A DNA stretch of 64,000 nucleotides from Aphrocallistes beatrix (Eukaryota; Porifera; Hexactinellida; Sceptrulophora; Aphrocallistidae): assembly GCA_963281255.1 (NCBI GenBank), contig OY725505.1, positions 3,410,001 through 3,474,000 on the forward strand. The letters are read 5' to 3'. Below the pieces are notes generated by a model, which made no database searches, was not told the DNA's origin, and worked only from the letters and a program-made list of their open reading frames with translations. The first letter of the stretch is position 1, and each line of letters begins with the position of its first letter. The position numbers and the translations under genes were made by a program. Below, piece by piece: positions 24,369-34,565 of the stretch.

Positions 24369-25835
24369 ATGCGTAACTCCGTCCTTACGGCTGCCATCGT
24401 TGCCACCTGTCTAAAAGTGTCGCTCATCCCGAGCTACCACTCCACTGATTTCGAGGTCCACAGGAACTGGTTGGCCATCACACATTCCCTTCCCCTGTCC
24501 CGGTGGTACCACCACAACACGTCCCAGTGGACCTTGGACTATCCGCCCTTGTTCGCCTACTTCGAGCTGTTCCTTTCCTACCCCGCTGCCCTCCTGGACC
24601 CTGAGATCACCCGCCTGGACAACCTGGACTACGATAGCGACACGTGTGTCACATTCCAGAGGCTGTCAGTGGTTGCTAGCGATCTGGTTCTAATATTAGC
24701 TACGGGTTTGTACGTGGACGCTTTGGTACCTCAGAAAGCCACCGCTTTGTCGGTCCTCCTCGTCTGCTGTCCTTGCCTCGTCCTCGTAGACCACATCCAC
24801 TTCCAATACAACGGCATGCTGCTAGGCATTCTTCTGCTGTCACTGGTTGCTATGAAGAGAGAGTGGTATGTGACAGCTGCGGCGATTTTCACACTTCTGC
24901 TGTTTTTCAAACACATTTTCATCTACCTGTCACCCGCCTACTTCGTGTTCCTGCTCGCTGGCTACTGCCTACATACCACACATTCCAGACATTCCTTTCT
25001 CAAGGTAGCAACCACGCGGTTTGTAGCACTGGGTCTCACTGTCCTATCAATTTCCTTCCTGAGCCTGCTGCCATTTATTTCACACCTCGACCAGCTGGTG
25101 TCGCGACTGTTCCCTTTCAAGCGCGGACTCACTCACGCCTATTGGGCGCCGAATATTTGGGCTATCTACAACGCCGCTGACTTGACTCTGTCTAGACTGC
25201 TCCTCTCGTACCCGGACACTTCCAGCACCAGGGGGCTAGTGGGCCACGTGTCGCACCTCTTCCTTCCCTCCCCCACCCCCCTCTCTACCCTGGCATGCAC
25301 CATCCTCGCTATGATACCGGCAATGCTCATTGGAATGCGGTCTAAGGGCAGTTCACACTTCGACAGGTTTCTCACCTCGCTCACTTTGTGCGGACTCGCT
25401 GCATTCATGTGCGGCTGGCATGTGCACGAGAAAGCGATCCTATTGGTCACATTCCCGCTCGCACTCCTGGCCGTGGAACACGCGGATGCTGCTCCTATTT
25501 ATACCCTGCTCTCCACAGCTGGCCTCTTCTCCCTCTTTCCATTGGTCAACCAGCTGAGAGAGGCGCCAATCAAGCTGTGTCTCATAATCCTAAACTTCAA
25601 CACCTGCCAGTTCTTCCTGCCCAGGTGCGCTAACACCTCGCGGAATTTATCCCGGTTCGAGTTGGTCTACCTCGCCGGCTTCGTCCCACTCGCGGCGCTG
25701 GACGTATTGGGCTCCGGACCGGTGGGACTGAAGGGGTACACTTTCCTTCCCCTCCTTCTAACCTCGCTCTACTGCGCGCTAGGGAATGTGTACGTCTGGA
25801 TGAAGATGCTAAAGTTCGCGATTAATCTCGCTTGA
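24369..25835 (+). CDS. ALG8: ALG8 alpha-1,3-glucosyltransferase
   Basis: ER multi-pass glucosyltransferase that adds the second glucose from dolichyl-phosphate-glucose to the lipid-linked oligosaccharide for N-glycosylation. A single exon encodes 488 residues, the family length. Hallmarks of the ALG6/ALG8 family: STDFEVHRNWLAITHSLPLS near the N-terminus, TLDYPPLFAYFE (lumenal loop with the catalytic acidic residue), VDHIHFQYNG, FKHIFIYLSPAY, RLFPFKRGLTHAYWAPN and GWHVHEKAILL. The phrase TDFEVHRNW and the VDHIHFQYNG pattern favour ALG8 over ALG6. No intron interrupts it, although most neighbours have several. Confidence 0.95.
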   Translation: MRNSVLTAAIVATCLKVSLIPSYHSTDFEVHRNWLAITHSLPLSRWYHHNTSQWTLDYPPLFAYFELFLSYPAALLDPEITRLDNLDYDSDTCVTFQRLSVVASDLVLILATGLYVDALVPQKATALSVLLVCCPCLVLVDHIHFQYNGMLLGILLLSLVAMKREWYVTAAAIFTLLLFFKHIFIYLSPAYFVFLLAGYCLHTTHSRHSFLKVATTRFVALGLTVLSISFLSLLPFISHLDQLVSRLFPFKRGLTHAYWAPNIWAIYNAADLTLSRLLLSYPDTSSTRGLVGHVSHLFLPSPTPLSTLACTILAMIPAMLIGMRSKGSSHFDRFLTSLTLCGLAAFMCGWHVHEKAILLVTFPLALLAVEHADAAPIYTLLSTAGLFSLFPLVNQLREAPIKLCLIILNFNTCQFFLPRCANTSRNLSRFELVYLAGFVPLAALDVLGSGPVGLKGYTFLPLLLTSLYCALGNVYVWMKMLKFAINLA

Positions 25836-26707
25836 TATTGTCACTATCATCGCGTTGAAGACTTATTTGTAGAATGCAAATCTGATTATTTGTCGCTTTT
25901 AGTGCTATCAGATTCTGTTAAGAATTCCGCTCAGTGCTTTTCGACTACTTGTGACTTAGCCAATGACAGACGGCGCTTATAAACAAATATATTTTTACCA
26001 AAAAGTGTTGAATGAATTCTAAAATATTCAAATGTTGGAACATTGCTAGTTAACACCGCTCTAGGCTTCTACACACTGTCTGGCCTTTACTCTACCAACT
26101 AATTAATAACCAAAAGCGAACAATCTCATTATTCTATGAAAGTAACCAATATTTTCTAAAAGCTGAATTACGTACAATATACAATGATCCAATGGTTATT
26201 ATTAAAACCATCCTTCTATTGGACAATAATTCTCTAAACGAACAAGTTCCACCTCGTGTCAGTCTCTTGTATATCCTCGTCCCTCCCTTCAGCTGGAGCT
26301 ATTCAGCTCATTACGGGTCAGGATACGAGAGTCTGTTTGGGGTATCTGTTTCATTATCTAGCTGATAAGGCGTATTTACAGATTGTCCCTGTAACCTTAA
26401 GCCACAGCTTTGATCTGGCTTTGTACACGAGATGTGGGAACAAGAGTATACTCATTACGCCAACAGTAATACGAGAACTCTCTGTTAATGCACGCTCAAC
26501 AAAAACGCAATGTTTTGATCTTATATGTACAGCCAGTGGTGTAGAGCAAATGTATTGTTGGATAATTCCTATTGCCTTGTCAGTGAGTTATGCCCCTGTT
26601 GATATCGACACAAAACTTCATCAGTTTTTAATTAATTAGAATTAGCGAGTTCCAATAATTTGAGTCAGCAATAACTTCTCGTATATTGTGTAAGCGTATT
26701 GGCTAGC
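25836..26707. other. Intergenic, no supported gene
   Basis: AT-rich spacer of 872 bp between ALG8 and CAMSAP. An open stretch of 127 codons (26256-26639) has a GTG start, AT-rich codon use and no family similarity I recognise, so I do not call it a gene. Confidence 0.5.
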
Positions 26708-29197
26708 ATGGCGTCACTGCAGAATCTGCGCTTCCGCTGTGCAGTCTGTTGGATCCAATCGTTCTACGATGACGTCACGTTCCCCTTTCCTCGGGAGGTG
26801 CTCTCCTACCCCTACACGGACCTGTACACCTCCACGGTCCGTCCGGAGCTCATCTCCTGCCTCACACAGGGAACTCCGTACTTCCGTCTCGTGGCGCACA
26901 TCCGCTCGCTCCCCTACGGCCAGATCGCATCATTCGACGATGCTATAAATAGATTGCCACAGCCGGATATCGACTTGGATGCTTTCCCATTGGCTAGCTG
27001 CGACCCGTTCGTGATGGAGCAGCATTTAGCTCTGGTGGAGTGTGTCATGAAGCTGTACTACTCCACATTCCTCAGTCTAGATTTCATTGCCATGGGGATA
27101 CAGAGGCTGTCGGGAGCTGTCCAATCAGTGTCGAGTGTGGAGGATGGGCTGCTAGACTGGTTACGGGTGGTATGTGGTATTTTGAGACGACGTGACAAGA
27201 TTCACACCCCAGAGTTAGAAAGTTTGTCTTCTTCTCTTTCCAACGGCTGCTTACTCCTACTGCTACTCCACTTCTACATTCCGCACTGCATCCAGCTTAG
27301 CAACGGCAAGTTCAGTCCGGATGGCACGTTAGGGCTTGAAGACGCATTCCATAACGCCACTCTGGTATCCAACGCGTGCACCCAGGTGGCAGATCTGAAG
27401 TTTTGTTTGAGTCCACAAGGAATCGTCCGTAGCGGAGATCCCGTCCTGTCCCCTTATGTGCTGGTCAGCCTCTCCTCGCTATTTATATGCTTCCAGGTAT
27501 CTGATTCTGCCGCCATTTATAGACCCCCCACCTTGTACGGCGCTCTCATCGACCAGTCCAGGCATACCCCAAAACTCAGGGCATCTCCTAAATTCCATAG
27601 TATGGACTCTGTTGCCAGGATAGGCACGCACTCCAGGGGATCTTCTGTTGCTAGGAACCTGATTACCCCCTCCACTGAGAATCTCTTGTCTGCGTTGCAT
27701 TCTAATCCCCCGGTTCTGTATCCACGCAGCGATAGGGGTATGGGTAGGTTCCGCACTAAGTCCTCCAGCACACCGGAACTCTCCCAGACCGTACTGCCCA
27801 GTTCCGGCACATCCCGGCAGCAGAATGTACTCAAGATTTCCAGCGAGTGTGACGCCATGCCTGTTAGTGTGAGTAGCCAGTACATTCCAGAGCCTCGCCC
27901 TGTTGCCAGACGGGAGGTGGAGGTGTTTCCTGAGGTGTCAGAGCCCAGAGAGGGCTGGTCTCCCTGCGAAGGTGTGAATAGTCACACCTCGAGTAGCGAG
28001 GTCAGCTTGGATGGCAGAGGGAGTGTCTCCAGTCAGTTTTCCGAAGTGAAATCAGGACACAACACACGAAACATGACACCTGAGGATCCGAAACAGAGTC
28101 CCGGCATACGTCTCCACATATTTCCCGTCGCTAGGGAGTCCCCTGCCAGAGACCCCATCTCGCTCCTCCTCAGGATGGAGGCCAACCGGATCCGAGCTGA
28201 CCAATCAGCTGAGCGCTGCAATTCCTCTAAGCATGACGTCATCAGACAGCAGTTGGGACAGCTGGCATTCTCTTACCTCACAGCCAATCAGGATTTGCCG
28301 TTTGAAGCGTTCATTCAATCCAAACTCGGTCTCGCTGCAGAAGAGCGCGATTCGGACCATGGATGCAGTGCGACTGAAGCACCCATTCCATCCTGTACTC
28401 CTGCTCGCCAGGTTGAAGCTCCATCAGATTCAGTCTCAGCTCAGATAGAGGAGTCTGAAAATACGCATATAGATTTGACACCTGACAAATCTAGCAAACC
28501 CACGTCCTTCTACGTCACAGGGGCCGGGGTACCAGCGGATGAAGCCGCTGGACCCCCGTCCCCCTTCGTAACGGAGCGAGCTAGAAATAGACTGAAAATG
28601 CTTGAGAATCGGAACCTGGCGAGGCAGGTGTCGAAGCAGCCGACTCTAAAACCGGAAGTGCCACATTCTCACGCGAGACCAGCGCCCACGGAGCGTTTCT
28701 CACCCTCCGCCAGTTGCCACTCCATGCATTCCAACCCTCCAGTTCCGTCGTCAGGCAACCACCGGGTGGTGAGAGGGAAGCGATTCGGAAGTGCGAATGA
28801 CGTCACGGCGCATTCGGCGCCTAAACACAAGTCCAACAAGCAGATAATCAAGAACGCGATCAGCGACGTGTGTCTGGCGGGCGGGCCGAACGCCGCGAAG
28901 AAAGTGGAGGTGTTGCGCAGCCTGGTGGACACCCAGTCGGACCAGTTCCTCATCCTGTTCCGGGACATCATCGGCTGCAAGTTCCGCGGTCTCTACGCCT
29001 ACCAGGCGGACACAGAGACGGCGCGGCGCATCGGGGGGTCGGGCCCCCGCGTGGTCTCGCAGGACATGCTGGTCAAGCTGTACAAGTACAACTCCGGGGC
29101 CAAGGAGTTCCAGGAAATCCCCGCCCGGCGGATCTCCTTCTCCACGGACGGGATCACTATCCTGGACAACTTGTGGGGCGGACGGAGGAAGTCTTGA
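26708..29197 (+). CDS. CAMSAP: CAMSAP/Patronin, microtubule minus-end-binding protein
   Basis: Binds and protects microtubule minus ends. A single exon encodes 829 residues from ATG 26708. The N-terminal third has a CAMSAP-type CH-like region (about 150-270; LLLLLHFYIPHCIQLSNGKFSPDG). A long low-complexity Ser/Pro-rich linker follows. The C-terminal CKK domain (about 705-829) is complete: KSNKQIIKNAISDVCLAG, FLILFRDIIGCKFRGLY, LVKLYKYNSGAKEFQEIPAR and ITILDNLW. The CKK domain is the minus-end recognition module and is found in animals and some relatives. It is shorter than vertebrate CAMSAPs (roughly 1250-1600 residues), and I see no strong central coiled coil. Being intronless at this length is unusual in this window. 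Confidence 0.93.
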   Translation: MASLQNLRFRCAVCWIQSFYDDVTFPFPREVLSYPYTDLYTSTVRPELISCLTQGTPYFRLVAHIRSLPYGQIASFDDAINRLPQPDIDLDAFPLASCDPFVMEQHLALVECVMKLYYSTFLSLDFIAMGIQRLSGAVQSVSSVEDGLLDWLRVVCGILRRRDKIHTPELESLSSSLSNGCLLLLLLHFYIPHCIQLSNGKFSPDGTLGLEDAFHNATLVSNACTQVADLKFCLSPQGIVRSGDPVLSPYVLVSLSSLFICFQVSDSAAIYRPPTLYGALIDQSRHTPKLRASPKFHSMDSVARIGTHSRGSSVARNLITPSTENLLSALHSNPPVLYPRSDRGMGRFRTKSSSTPELSQTVLPSSGTSRQQNVLKISSECDAMPVSVSSQYIPEPRPVARREVEVFPEVSEPREGWSPCEGVNSHTSSSEVSLDGRGSVSSQFSEVKSGHNTRNMTPEDPKQSPGIRLHIFPVARESPARDPISLLLRMEANRIRADQSAERCNSSKHDVIRQQLGQLAFSYLTANQDLPFEAFIQSKLGLAAEERDSDHGCSATEAPIPSCTPARQVEAPSDSVSAQIEESENTHIDLTPDKSSKPTSFYVTGAGVPADEAAGPPSPFVTERARNRLKMLENRNLARQVSKQPTLKPEVPHSHARPAPTERFSPSASCHSMHSNPPVPSSGNHRVVRGKRFGSANDVTAHSAPKHKSNKQIIKNAISDVCLAGGPNAAKKVEVLRSLVDTQSDQFLILFRDIIGCKFRGLYAYQADTETARRIGGSGPRVVSQDMLVKLYKYNSGAKEFQEIPARRISFSTDGITILDNLWGGRRKS

Positions 29198-29747
29198 TTC
29201 ACACTTTTGTCTCAATTTTATGATTAATCACTTCAAGCCTTTATATCAGTTCTGTCGTCTTGCCTGTTCAACGATCTAACACGAGCTCATAGCGATGTGA
29301 GTACAGTACACCTGTCTGAACCTCGCCAATCCGAACACTTCATTCTTAAAATCCGAACACCCAAAATATAATTTTATTCGCCTTTATGCTTTGAATAAAC
29401 GTTTATAAACTTAAATCTATAAATAAGATTGAGAAACCGCGTTATAGCAAAATAATATCCTTAATATTCTAACAATACAAATTTATTATAATTAATGTCC
29501 TATTGAATTAGTGTTATTTCACTAATCGGAACAAATTCACTAATCCGAACGATTTTTTCGAACATTGGAACAGAGCTGTTCGGATTAGCGAGGGTGTACT
29601 GTATTATAATACAATTTGACACCTTCCTATAGAGTACTTATAATCTTCCCATAACACAGCGTGACTGCTACTTATTAGTATCAACCAATATAATATCTAG
29701 CTCCATAGCAACACACGCAAACTCAGAAGTTTAACACCTCACCGCGA
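29198..29747. other. Intergenic spacer CAMSAP to acidic-protein gene
   Basis: AT-rich 550 bp with repeated phrases such as ATCCGAACA and AATCCGAAC (29328-29580) in both orientations, possibly a decayed inverted repeat. No coding signal was recognised. Confidence 0.4.
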
Positions 29748-31194
29748 ATGGCTTCAGCCGGACAAGAAAGCACGAAACGATCGCTGCCTCAGGACGAACT
29801 TCCGTCCTCGGACGAGAAAGCAGAGTCCGCGAGTAAGAAACAGAAAGTGGACGCCCCCGCCCCGGCGGTGCCGCACAACCAGCCGGACTCCACCGAGCGA
29901 GACCCCGGCACGAGCGAGGAGAGCGACGACGAGAGCGTCGACCTGGAAGGAGAGTCCGACGAACTGGTGGAGGGGAAAGGGAACGAATTCGAAGACGGAC
30001 ACTCGGGGGACCCGCTGGAGTTGGTAAGTGCATCCATGGTTCACACTTGTCCATTTTAACTCCTATGCACGATGATGAATTGCGTCTGGTGGCACAGGTT
30101 GTAGTTTATTCATTGGGTTGAGCAATTTATTTGAAGTCTTCAATTATGACGAGTGTAGATTTCGATTCAGCAATCAGTAATCAATATTAGACACCCATTG
30201 GCCCCTGAATTCTTAGATATTCCCACGAAGTGTTCGCTAGCAGCGATACGAAAGAGCGCGTAGCGTTCTTGTTAGTATTACTCACGTCCTTACTCACGTA
30301 TATCCGTACCAGGTCCTAGTCAGCAGTGCCAGACGATTTGTTTATCATCTTCTTGCCACATCCTGCAAATGTTCATGCTAAATTAAAGAAATATTTTACC
30401 ATGTTAATGCCAAAAGGTTCTTATCACATTTATGCCAGAAGTAAAGGTTCTTATCATATTTATTCCAAAAGTAAAGGTTCTTATCATTTTTATGTCAAAA
30501 GTAAAGGTTCTTAACATGTCTATGCCAAAAGTAAAAAGTTCTTGACACGTAGGGCCGGCTACCTTTCATGAATATTCACACTGAATAGCTCCGTAACTGA
30601 CAATCACACTTTCCATTGCTCTTTCCTACGAAAATACCCTGCGTAATCCTGCCCATTCCAATCTGACGGGTCTGTGTCTAGGGAGATGAGGACGACTCAG
30701 ACGTGGACGGAGACGGGTCGGGGGACGAGTCGGAAGAGGAGCTGCCCATCATCGAGGGCCAGGAAGTGGAGCTCGTCAAGGGCGCCTCGGAGCCCCCCGC
30801 GCAAGCGGACGGCGCCAACAACGTGGACGCGGGCAGCTACCTCCTGCGCGGGAAGGACGGACGCGTCTTGAAGCTCGCCATCTCCGAGACGGCCATCTCT
30901 GAGATCCACAACGAGTGCCTATCGCTCTTCGACTCGGACCGTCTCCCGCACATCCGCGCCTCTGACCTGGAGGTCATCTCGGACACGGAGTCCGAGCTGA
31001 CGGTGCACGCGAGCGTGGTGGGCGTGTCCGCCTCCTACCCGGCGAGGAAGTACTCGGAGGAGGAAGTGGCCGCTCTGTCCAAGGCCGGGAGTCTGCCTTC
31101 ACACCTCCTCGCCTTGGAGAAGGACTGGTGCGTGATTGAGGTGGAGGGCTTCCCTATGCTGTTCGGCTCGAGAGACCTGATGCCAGAGGACTAG
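29748..31194 (+). CDS. Unrecognised acidic, probably nuclear protein
   Basis: Two exons, 29748-30023 and 30682-31194, join in phase 0 to 262 residues. The first half is disordered and highly acidic, with a basic patch (SKKQK) that could be a nuclear localisation signal, then Asp/Glu/Ser runs (EESDDESVDLEGESDE; DEDDSDVDGDGSGDESEEE). The second half looks folded: LLRGKDGRVLKLAISETAIS, then HIRASDLEVISD and KDWCVIEVEGFPMLFGS. I do not recognise a family. Acidic-tract proteins of this kind include histone chaperones and chromatin or RNA-processing factors, but no diagnostic motif is present. The single intron contains a 30-bp tandem repeat. Confidence 0.75.
30403..30542. repeat. About 30-33-bp tandem repeat in intron
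   Basis: Roughly four units of the type AAAGGTTCTTATCA followed by TTTATGCC and AAAAGT, in the sole intron of the acidic-protein gene. The units stay open in one frame for a while, but lie between a clean donor and acceptor and are judged intronic. Confidence 0.8.
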
Positions 31195-31343
31195 AGTTAG
31201 CGGCAGTAGTAGCCGTGAGACATTTTGTAGCACTCTCCGAGTAATGAATGCTATGCTATGCCATTATAATAATTGCCCTTACTCTCCTCTCGCTTTTTAC
31301 TGGCGTGGGTGGTTTATTGTTTGTTTGCACGTGATTAGCTACC

Positions 31344-33127
31344 ATGACCACTGAGGGCGCAGACCTCTTCAATCAGCTGATTTACCCTCAGAAGCAACCA
31401 ACCAATCAGTATCAGGGACTCACTATTGCGCCTAGCAACGCGCTTGCGCAAGGGAATGTGCTCCTCAAGATTACTTGCGGAGAAGACATCCGGTGTAGGT
31501 AGGTTAGCATTCCCCAACACCTTTAAAGGAGCTAGCACCTCCTTATAAGGAACTAGCGTTTCTTTATGAGGGGCTAGCAACTAATAAGGAACTAGCGTTT
31601 CTTTATAAGGAGCTAGCAACTCCTTATAAGGAACTATCGTTTCTTTATAAGGAGCAAGCAACTCCTTATAAGGAACTAGCGTTTCTTTATGAGGCGCTAG
31701 CAACTCCTTATAAGGAACTAGCATTTCTTTATAAGGAGCTAGCAACTTGTAAGAAACTAGTAATCCTCACAAGGCGCTAGCAACTCCTTATAAGGAACTA
31801 GTAATCCTTATAAGGAGCTAGCAACTTGTAAGAAACTAGTAATCCTTATAAGGAGCTAGCTCCTTATAAGGGCATGCGTGATAGAGCGTGCTAGGTCCGT
31901 GTCGGAGGACTACGGGTGGGAGGACCTGCAGTACACCATTCAGCAGATGTTCGCAGCGGAGATCTCGCCGAGAGACCCCATCCTGCTGAGGTTCAGAGAC
32001 GCGGACGGGGATTGGGTGACGATGGCCAGCGAGGACGAGTACAACCTCGCCAAGCAGCTCTCTCCCAAGCTGTACATCTGCGTGTCGCAGAAGGAACAGC
32101 CGAAGCGGAACCTCAACATTCCTCAGGTATCCATAGTGACACGCCTGTGTTTAGGTATGCATTGATTGTGGATTATCTTTTCAGTTTAGGAAGGCGCTAG
32201 TGCGTCTGAGAGAAGAGATTAATTCCATTCTGGAGTTCCTGCCGACACAGGGGACCAATGAGGAGACACCTGACACTTCCCCTGCCACCACTCAGCCACA
32301 GGACTCCAAGAAGAAGCAGAAAGATCCTCCCGCGTCCGACGCCCTCATGAACTCCGTTCTAGGTAAGGCAGCGATGACGTCATTGCTCGTACTCTGTCTC
32401 TGTCTTAGGACTCCAAACTTACTCAGCACTGAATTGCCTATGTTTATGTACCCCTCCCCTCCCCTAACTCGGATGTGTTGGCCCCTATGACGTAACTGAA
32501 CACCACTTCAACTATTGACAGTAGAGTTCCTTATTAGCAACAAACTTTGAAGTCCCGAGTGTAGATTTTGTATCGATCCCGTTCCGTTATTAGAAACATT
32601 GCATATTAGCAACCATTTTGTGCAATTCCAGTGTATCTGACCTGATCCTGTTTAGACGTGATCGAGGAGTCCAAGCCCGCCCGCACCGTTTCTCCCCAGC
32701 AGCCCCTGCCGGTCCCGCCTCCGACCGCAGAGCCGCGGCAGTACAGCAACCTCAACCTCCCGCCCAGCATCATGCCCAACAGCAGCCAGGCCTTCCCGGA
32801 GTTCGGCTTGGGGATGGACCCGCACGTCCCGCCTGCTTCCCGCGCTGCGGCCATCGCGCCCCCCGCCATCCCCGCCTCCACCCAACCCTCCGCCCCCACC
32901 ACCGTGCCCTCCGCTTCCGCTCTCTTCCACACGCAGAACATTCCATTCAACGGTACGTGTTGCTAAGTGATGTACATTCTTATTCACAGTTCCATTTTGT
33001 TTTATTTTAGTTACTTCTGATTCTATTTTTAGTTCCTCAACCCCCGTACCCTCCCCAAGGGTTCGGACCGCAACAGCCTACCTCCGTCCCCTACTCGACT
33101 CCCTACTACAACTACTACCCCAAGTGA
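31344..33127 (+). CDS. TFG: TFG-like ER exit site protein (PB1 plus coiled coil)
   Basis: TFG forms oligomers at the ER/ERGIC interface and organises COPII carriers. Exons 31344-31492, 31871-32126, 32185-32362, 32656-32952 and 33033-33127 join in frame to 324 residues. The N-terminus has an extension of about 40 residues, then a PB1 domain (VLLKITCGEDIR, split by intron 1, then LQYTIQQMF and the acidic OPCA-like DADGDWVTMASEDEYNLA). A short coiled coil follows (KALVRLREEINSILEFL, as in the TFG ELIELRNKVNRLL region). The rest is Pro/Gln-rich and ends with Tyr-rich PYSTPYYNYYPK. SEC31, its COPII partner, is also in this window. Intron 1 holds a CArG-box array, and the exon 2 acceptor lies within the last unit. 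Confidence 0.82.
31520..31871. repeat. Intronic array of CArG boxes (CCTTATAAGG) in TFG intron 1
   Basis: A degenerate tandem array of about 20-45-bp units of the type CTCCTTATAAGGAACTAGC. The perfect palindromic CArG decamer CCTTATAAGG occurs eight times, starting at 31541, 31622, 31664, 31706, 31786, 31806, 31844 and 31862, with further one-base variants (CTTTATAAGG). The last copy overlaps the 3' splice site of exon 2. Confidence 0.9.
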
Positions 33128-33308
33128 TGACGTCACCATCCTAGAAGAGATTTTGTGCATTCAATGTGAATTTAATTCTATTTAGTTATATTATGTTGCG
33201 CTATTCTCATCCATGGTCCATTCCTGTAATTGCTGTTTGTCTAATAACTTATCTTTACAATGGAATAAACGAACCGTGAATTAGTAAAAGAAATGCGAGA
33301 TTGTAGCT

Positions 33309-33321
33309 GTAACCTAGCAAC
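33309..33321 (+). promoter_or_regulatory. Possible RFX X-box upstream of SUPT3H
   Basis: GTAACCTAGCAAC fits the X-box consensus GTNRCC(N0-3)RGYAAC exactly and lies 17 bp before the SUPT3H start codon. Function is inferred from the word alone; similar words occur elsewhere in the window inside SEC31. Confidence 0.35.
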
Positions 33322-33338
33322 GCGAACCGTGGCTGAGA

Positions 33339-34432
33339 ATGGAAGCGGTCTCGTTTGTCTCGGAAGTTCAGTCCATGATGCACGCCTGCGGAGACGCGCG
33401 GCGGCCGCTCAGAGAGTCCGCGGCGCTGGTGGAGTCCACCGCGCGCCAGGCCGTGTGCCACCTGTGCGCAGAGGCGGCGAAGCTGTCGCGGGGAGAGGAC
33501 CTGATGGAGGCGGTGCTCTTCCTGATGCGCCGCGACAAGGAGGGCGTGCGGCACGTGCTGCGCACCATCTCCTACAAGAAGCTGGCCAGACAGGTGCAGC
33601 GCTCGCTCTCGGAGGAAGACCCGCTCTTCCCGCCTGCCCCCGGACACAAAGTGTCGCTCAACCTCTCTTTCCTCGACCCCATCGGCGCGGACCCCCGCCT
33701 GGACTTCCATTCCCTGCTCGAGGGCGGAGATGGCATGGACTCAGTCACTAGACAGAGGTGCTTGTTTACTATTGTTTACTCTTGTTTACTATTGTTTACT
33801 CTTGTTTACTACTCTTGTTTACTATTGTTTACTACTCTTGTTTACTTCTGTTTACTCCTGTTTACAGGTACGAGAGGTACGAGTCCCTCACGCGTTGCAT
33901 GGACACGGCGCAGTACCTGGAGTTCACGGAGTGCCGGGCGGTGAACTTCACGCGGAGGCCGGGCAAGTTCCGGGAGTGGGTGGGGGTGTCGGAGGAGGCG
34001 GGGAATCCGCGCCTGCTGGAGCTGCTGGGGTACCTCTGCTACGAGGCGGTGCGCAGGATCGTGGAGCTGGCGCTGGAATGCAGGGAGCAGCAGCAAGGAA
34101 TCTCGCGGATATTCGATCCCCTCTCTTCCCTCCCTCCCCATCAGCTGCCCCCCGCGTCCGCACAGGAGACAACGCGATCCCTCAAACGCCCCGCTCCCCC
34201 CACGGACTCTTCGTTCCCCCCCTTGGTCTCCACCTCCCCCCTCTCTCTGCGACCCCCCAGCAAGCGGCCCCGTCCCTCCCCGCACGCCTTCCACCCCCTG
34301 CACCCCCCGCTGCTCCCCTCGCACGTGAGGGAGGCCACTCGGCGCCTCTGCCAGCAGACGCCGCAGTTCCAACTCTTCTCGGGGCCTCGCAGCGCCGCTC
34401 CGCTCAAGAGGACCAGCGCTCTCCTCCTCTAG
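33339..34432 (+). CDS. SUPT3H: SUPT3H/SPT3, SAGA-complex histone-fold subunit
   Basis: Subunit of SAGA-type transcription coactivators that helps deliver TBP. Exons 33339-33757 and 33868-34432 join to 327 residues. The N-terminus is the TFIID-18/SPT3 histone fold (residues 1-95): VQSMMHACGDARRPLRESAALVE, then LMEAVLFLMRRDKEGVRHVLR. The second exon has the conserved SPT3 C-terminal region: RCMDTAQYLEFTECRAVNFT, KFREWVGV and LELLGYLCYEAVRRIVELAL. A Pro/Ser-rich tail follows. The intron between them is built almost wholly of TTGTTTACT units. Confidence 0.93.
33758..33867 (+). repeat. Intron made of TTGTTTAC (forkhead-type) repeats
   Basis: This 110-bp intron contains about ten TGTTTAC words in units of the type TTGTTTACTAT, TTGTTTACTC and TTGTTTACTACTC. 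TTGTTTAC matches the consensus of FoxO-class forkhead factors. The array runs from 6 bp after the donor up to the acceptor, which itself reads TGTTTACAG. Confidence 0.9.
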
Positions 34433-34565
34433 CTCTAGACTCTTAGACCACTTCCTTATAAGGAGTTTAGTTATGTTACGCTATTTGGTTTAATTTCCTT
34501 ATAAGGAATGAACTTCATCTCTCCTCAGTGCTATTTATAGCTCGTATCGCCATTAAGGAATAGAG

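Noticed and set aside
26256-26639. 127-codon open frame between ALG8 and CAMSAP
   Set aside because: It begins at GTG, codon use is AT-rich unlike neighbouring genes, there are no flanking splice signals I trust and no family resemblance.
30326-30514. Open frame with repeated KGSYHIY-type motif
   Set aside because: It lies between the donor at 30024 and acceptor at 30681 of the acidic-protein gene and is simply the 30-bp intronic repeat read in one frame.
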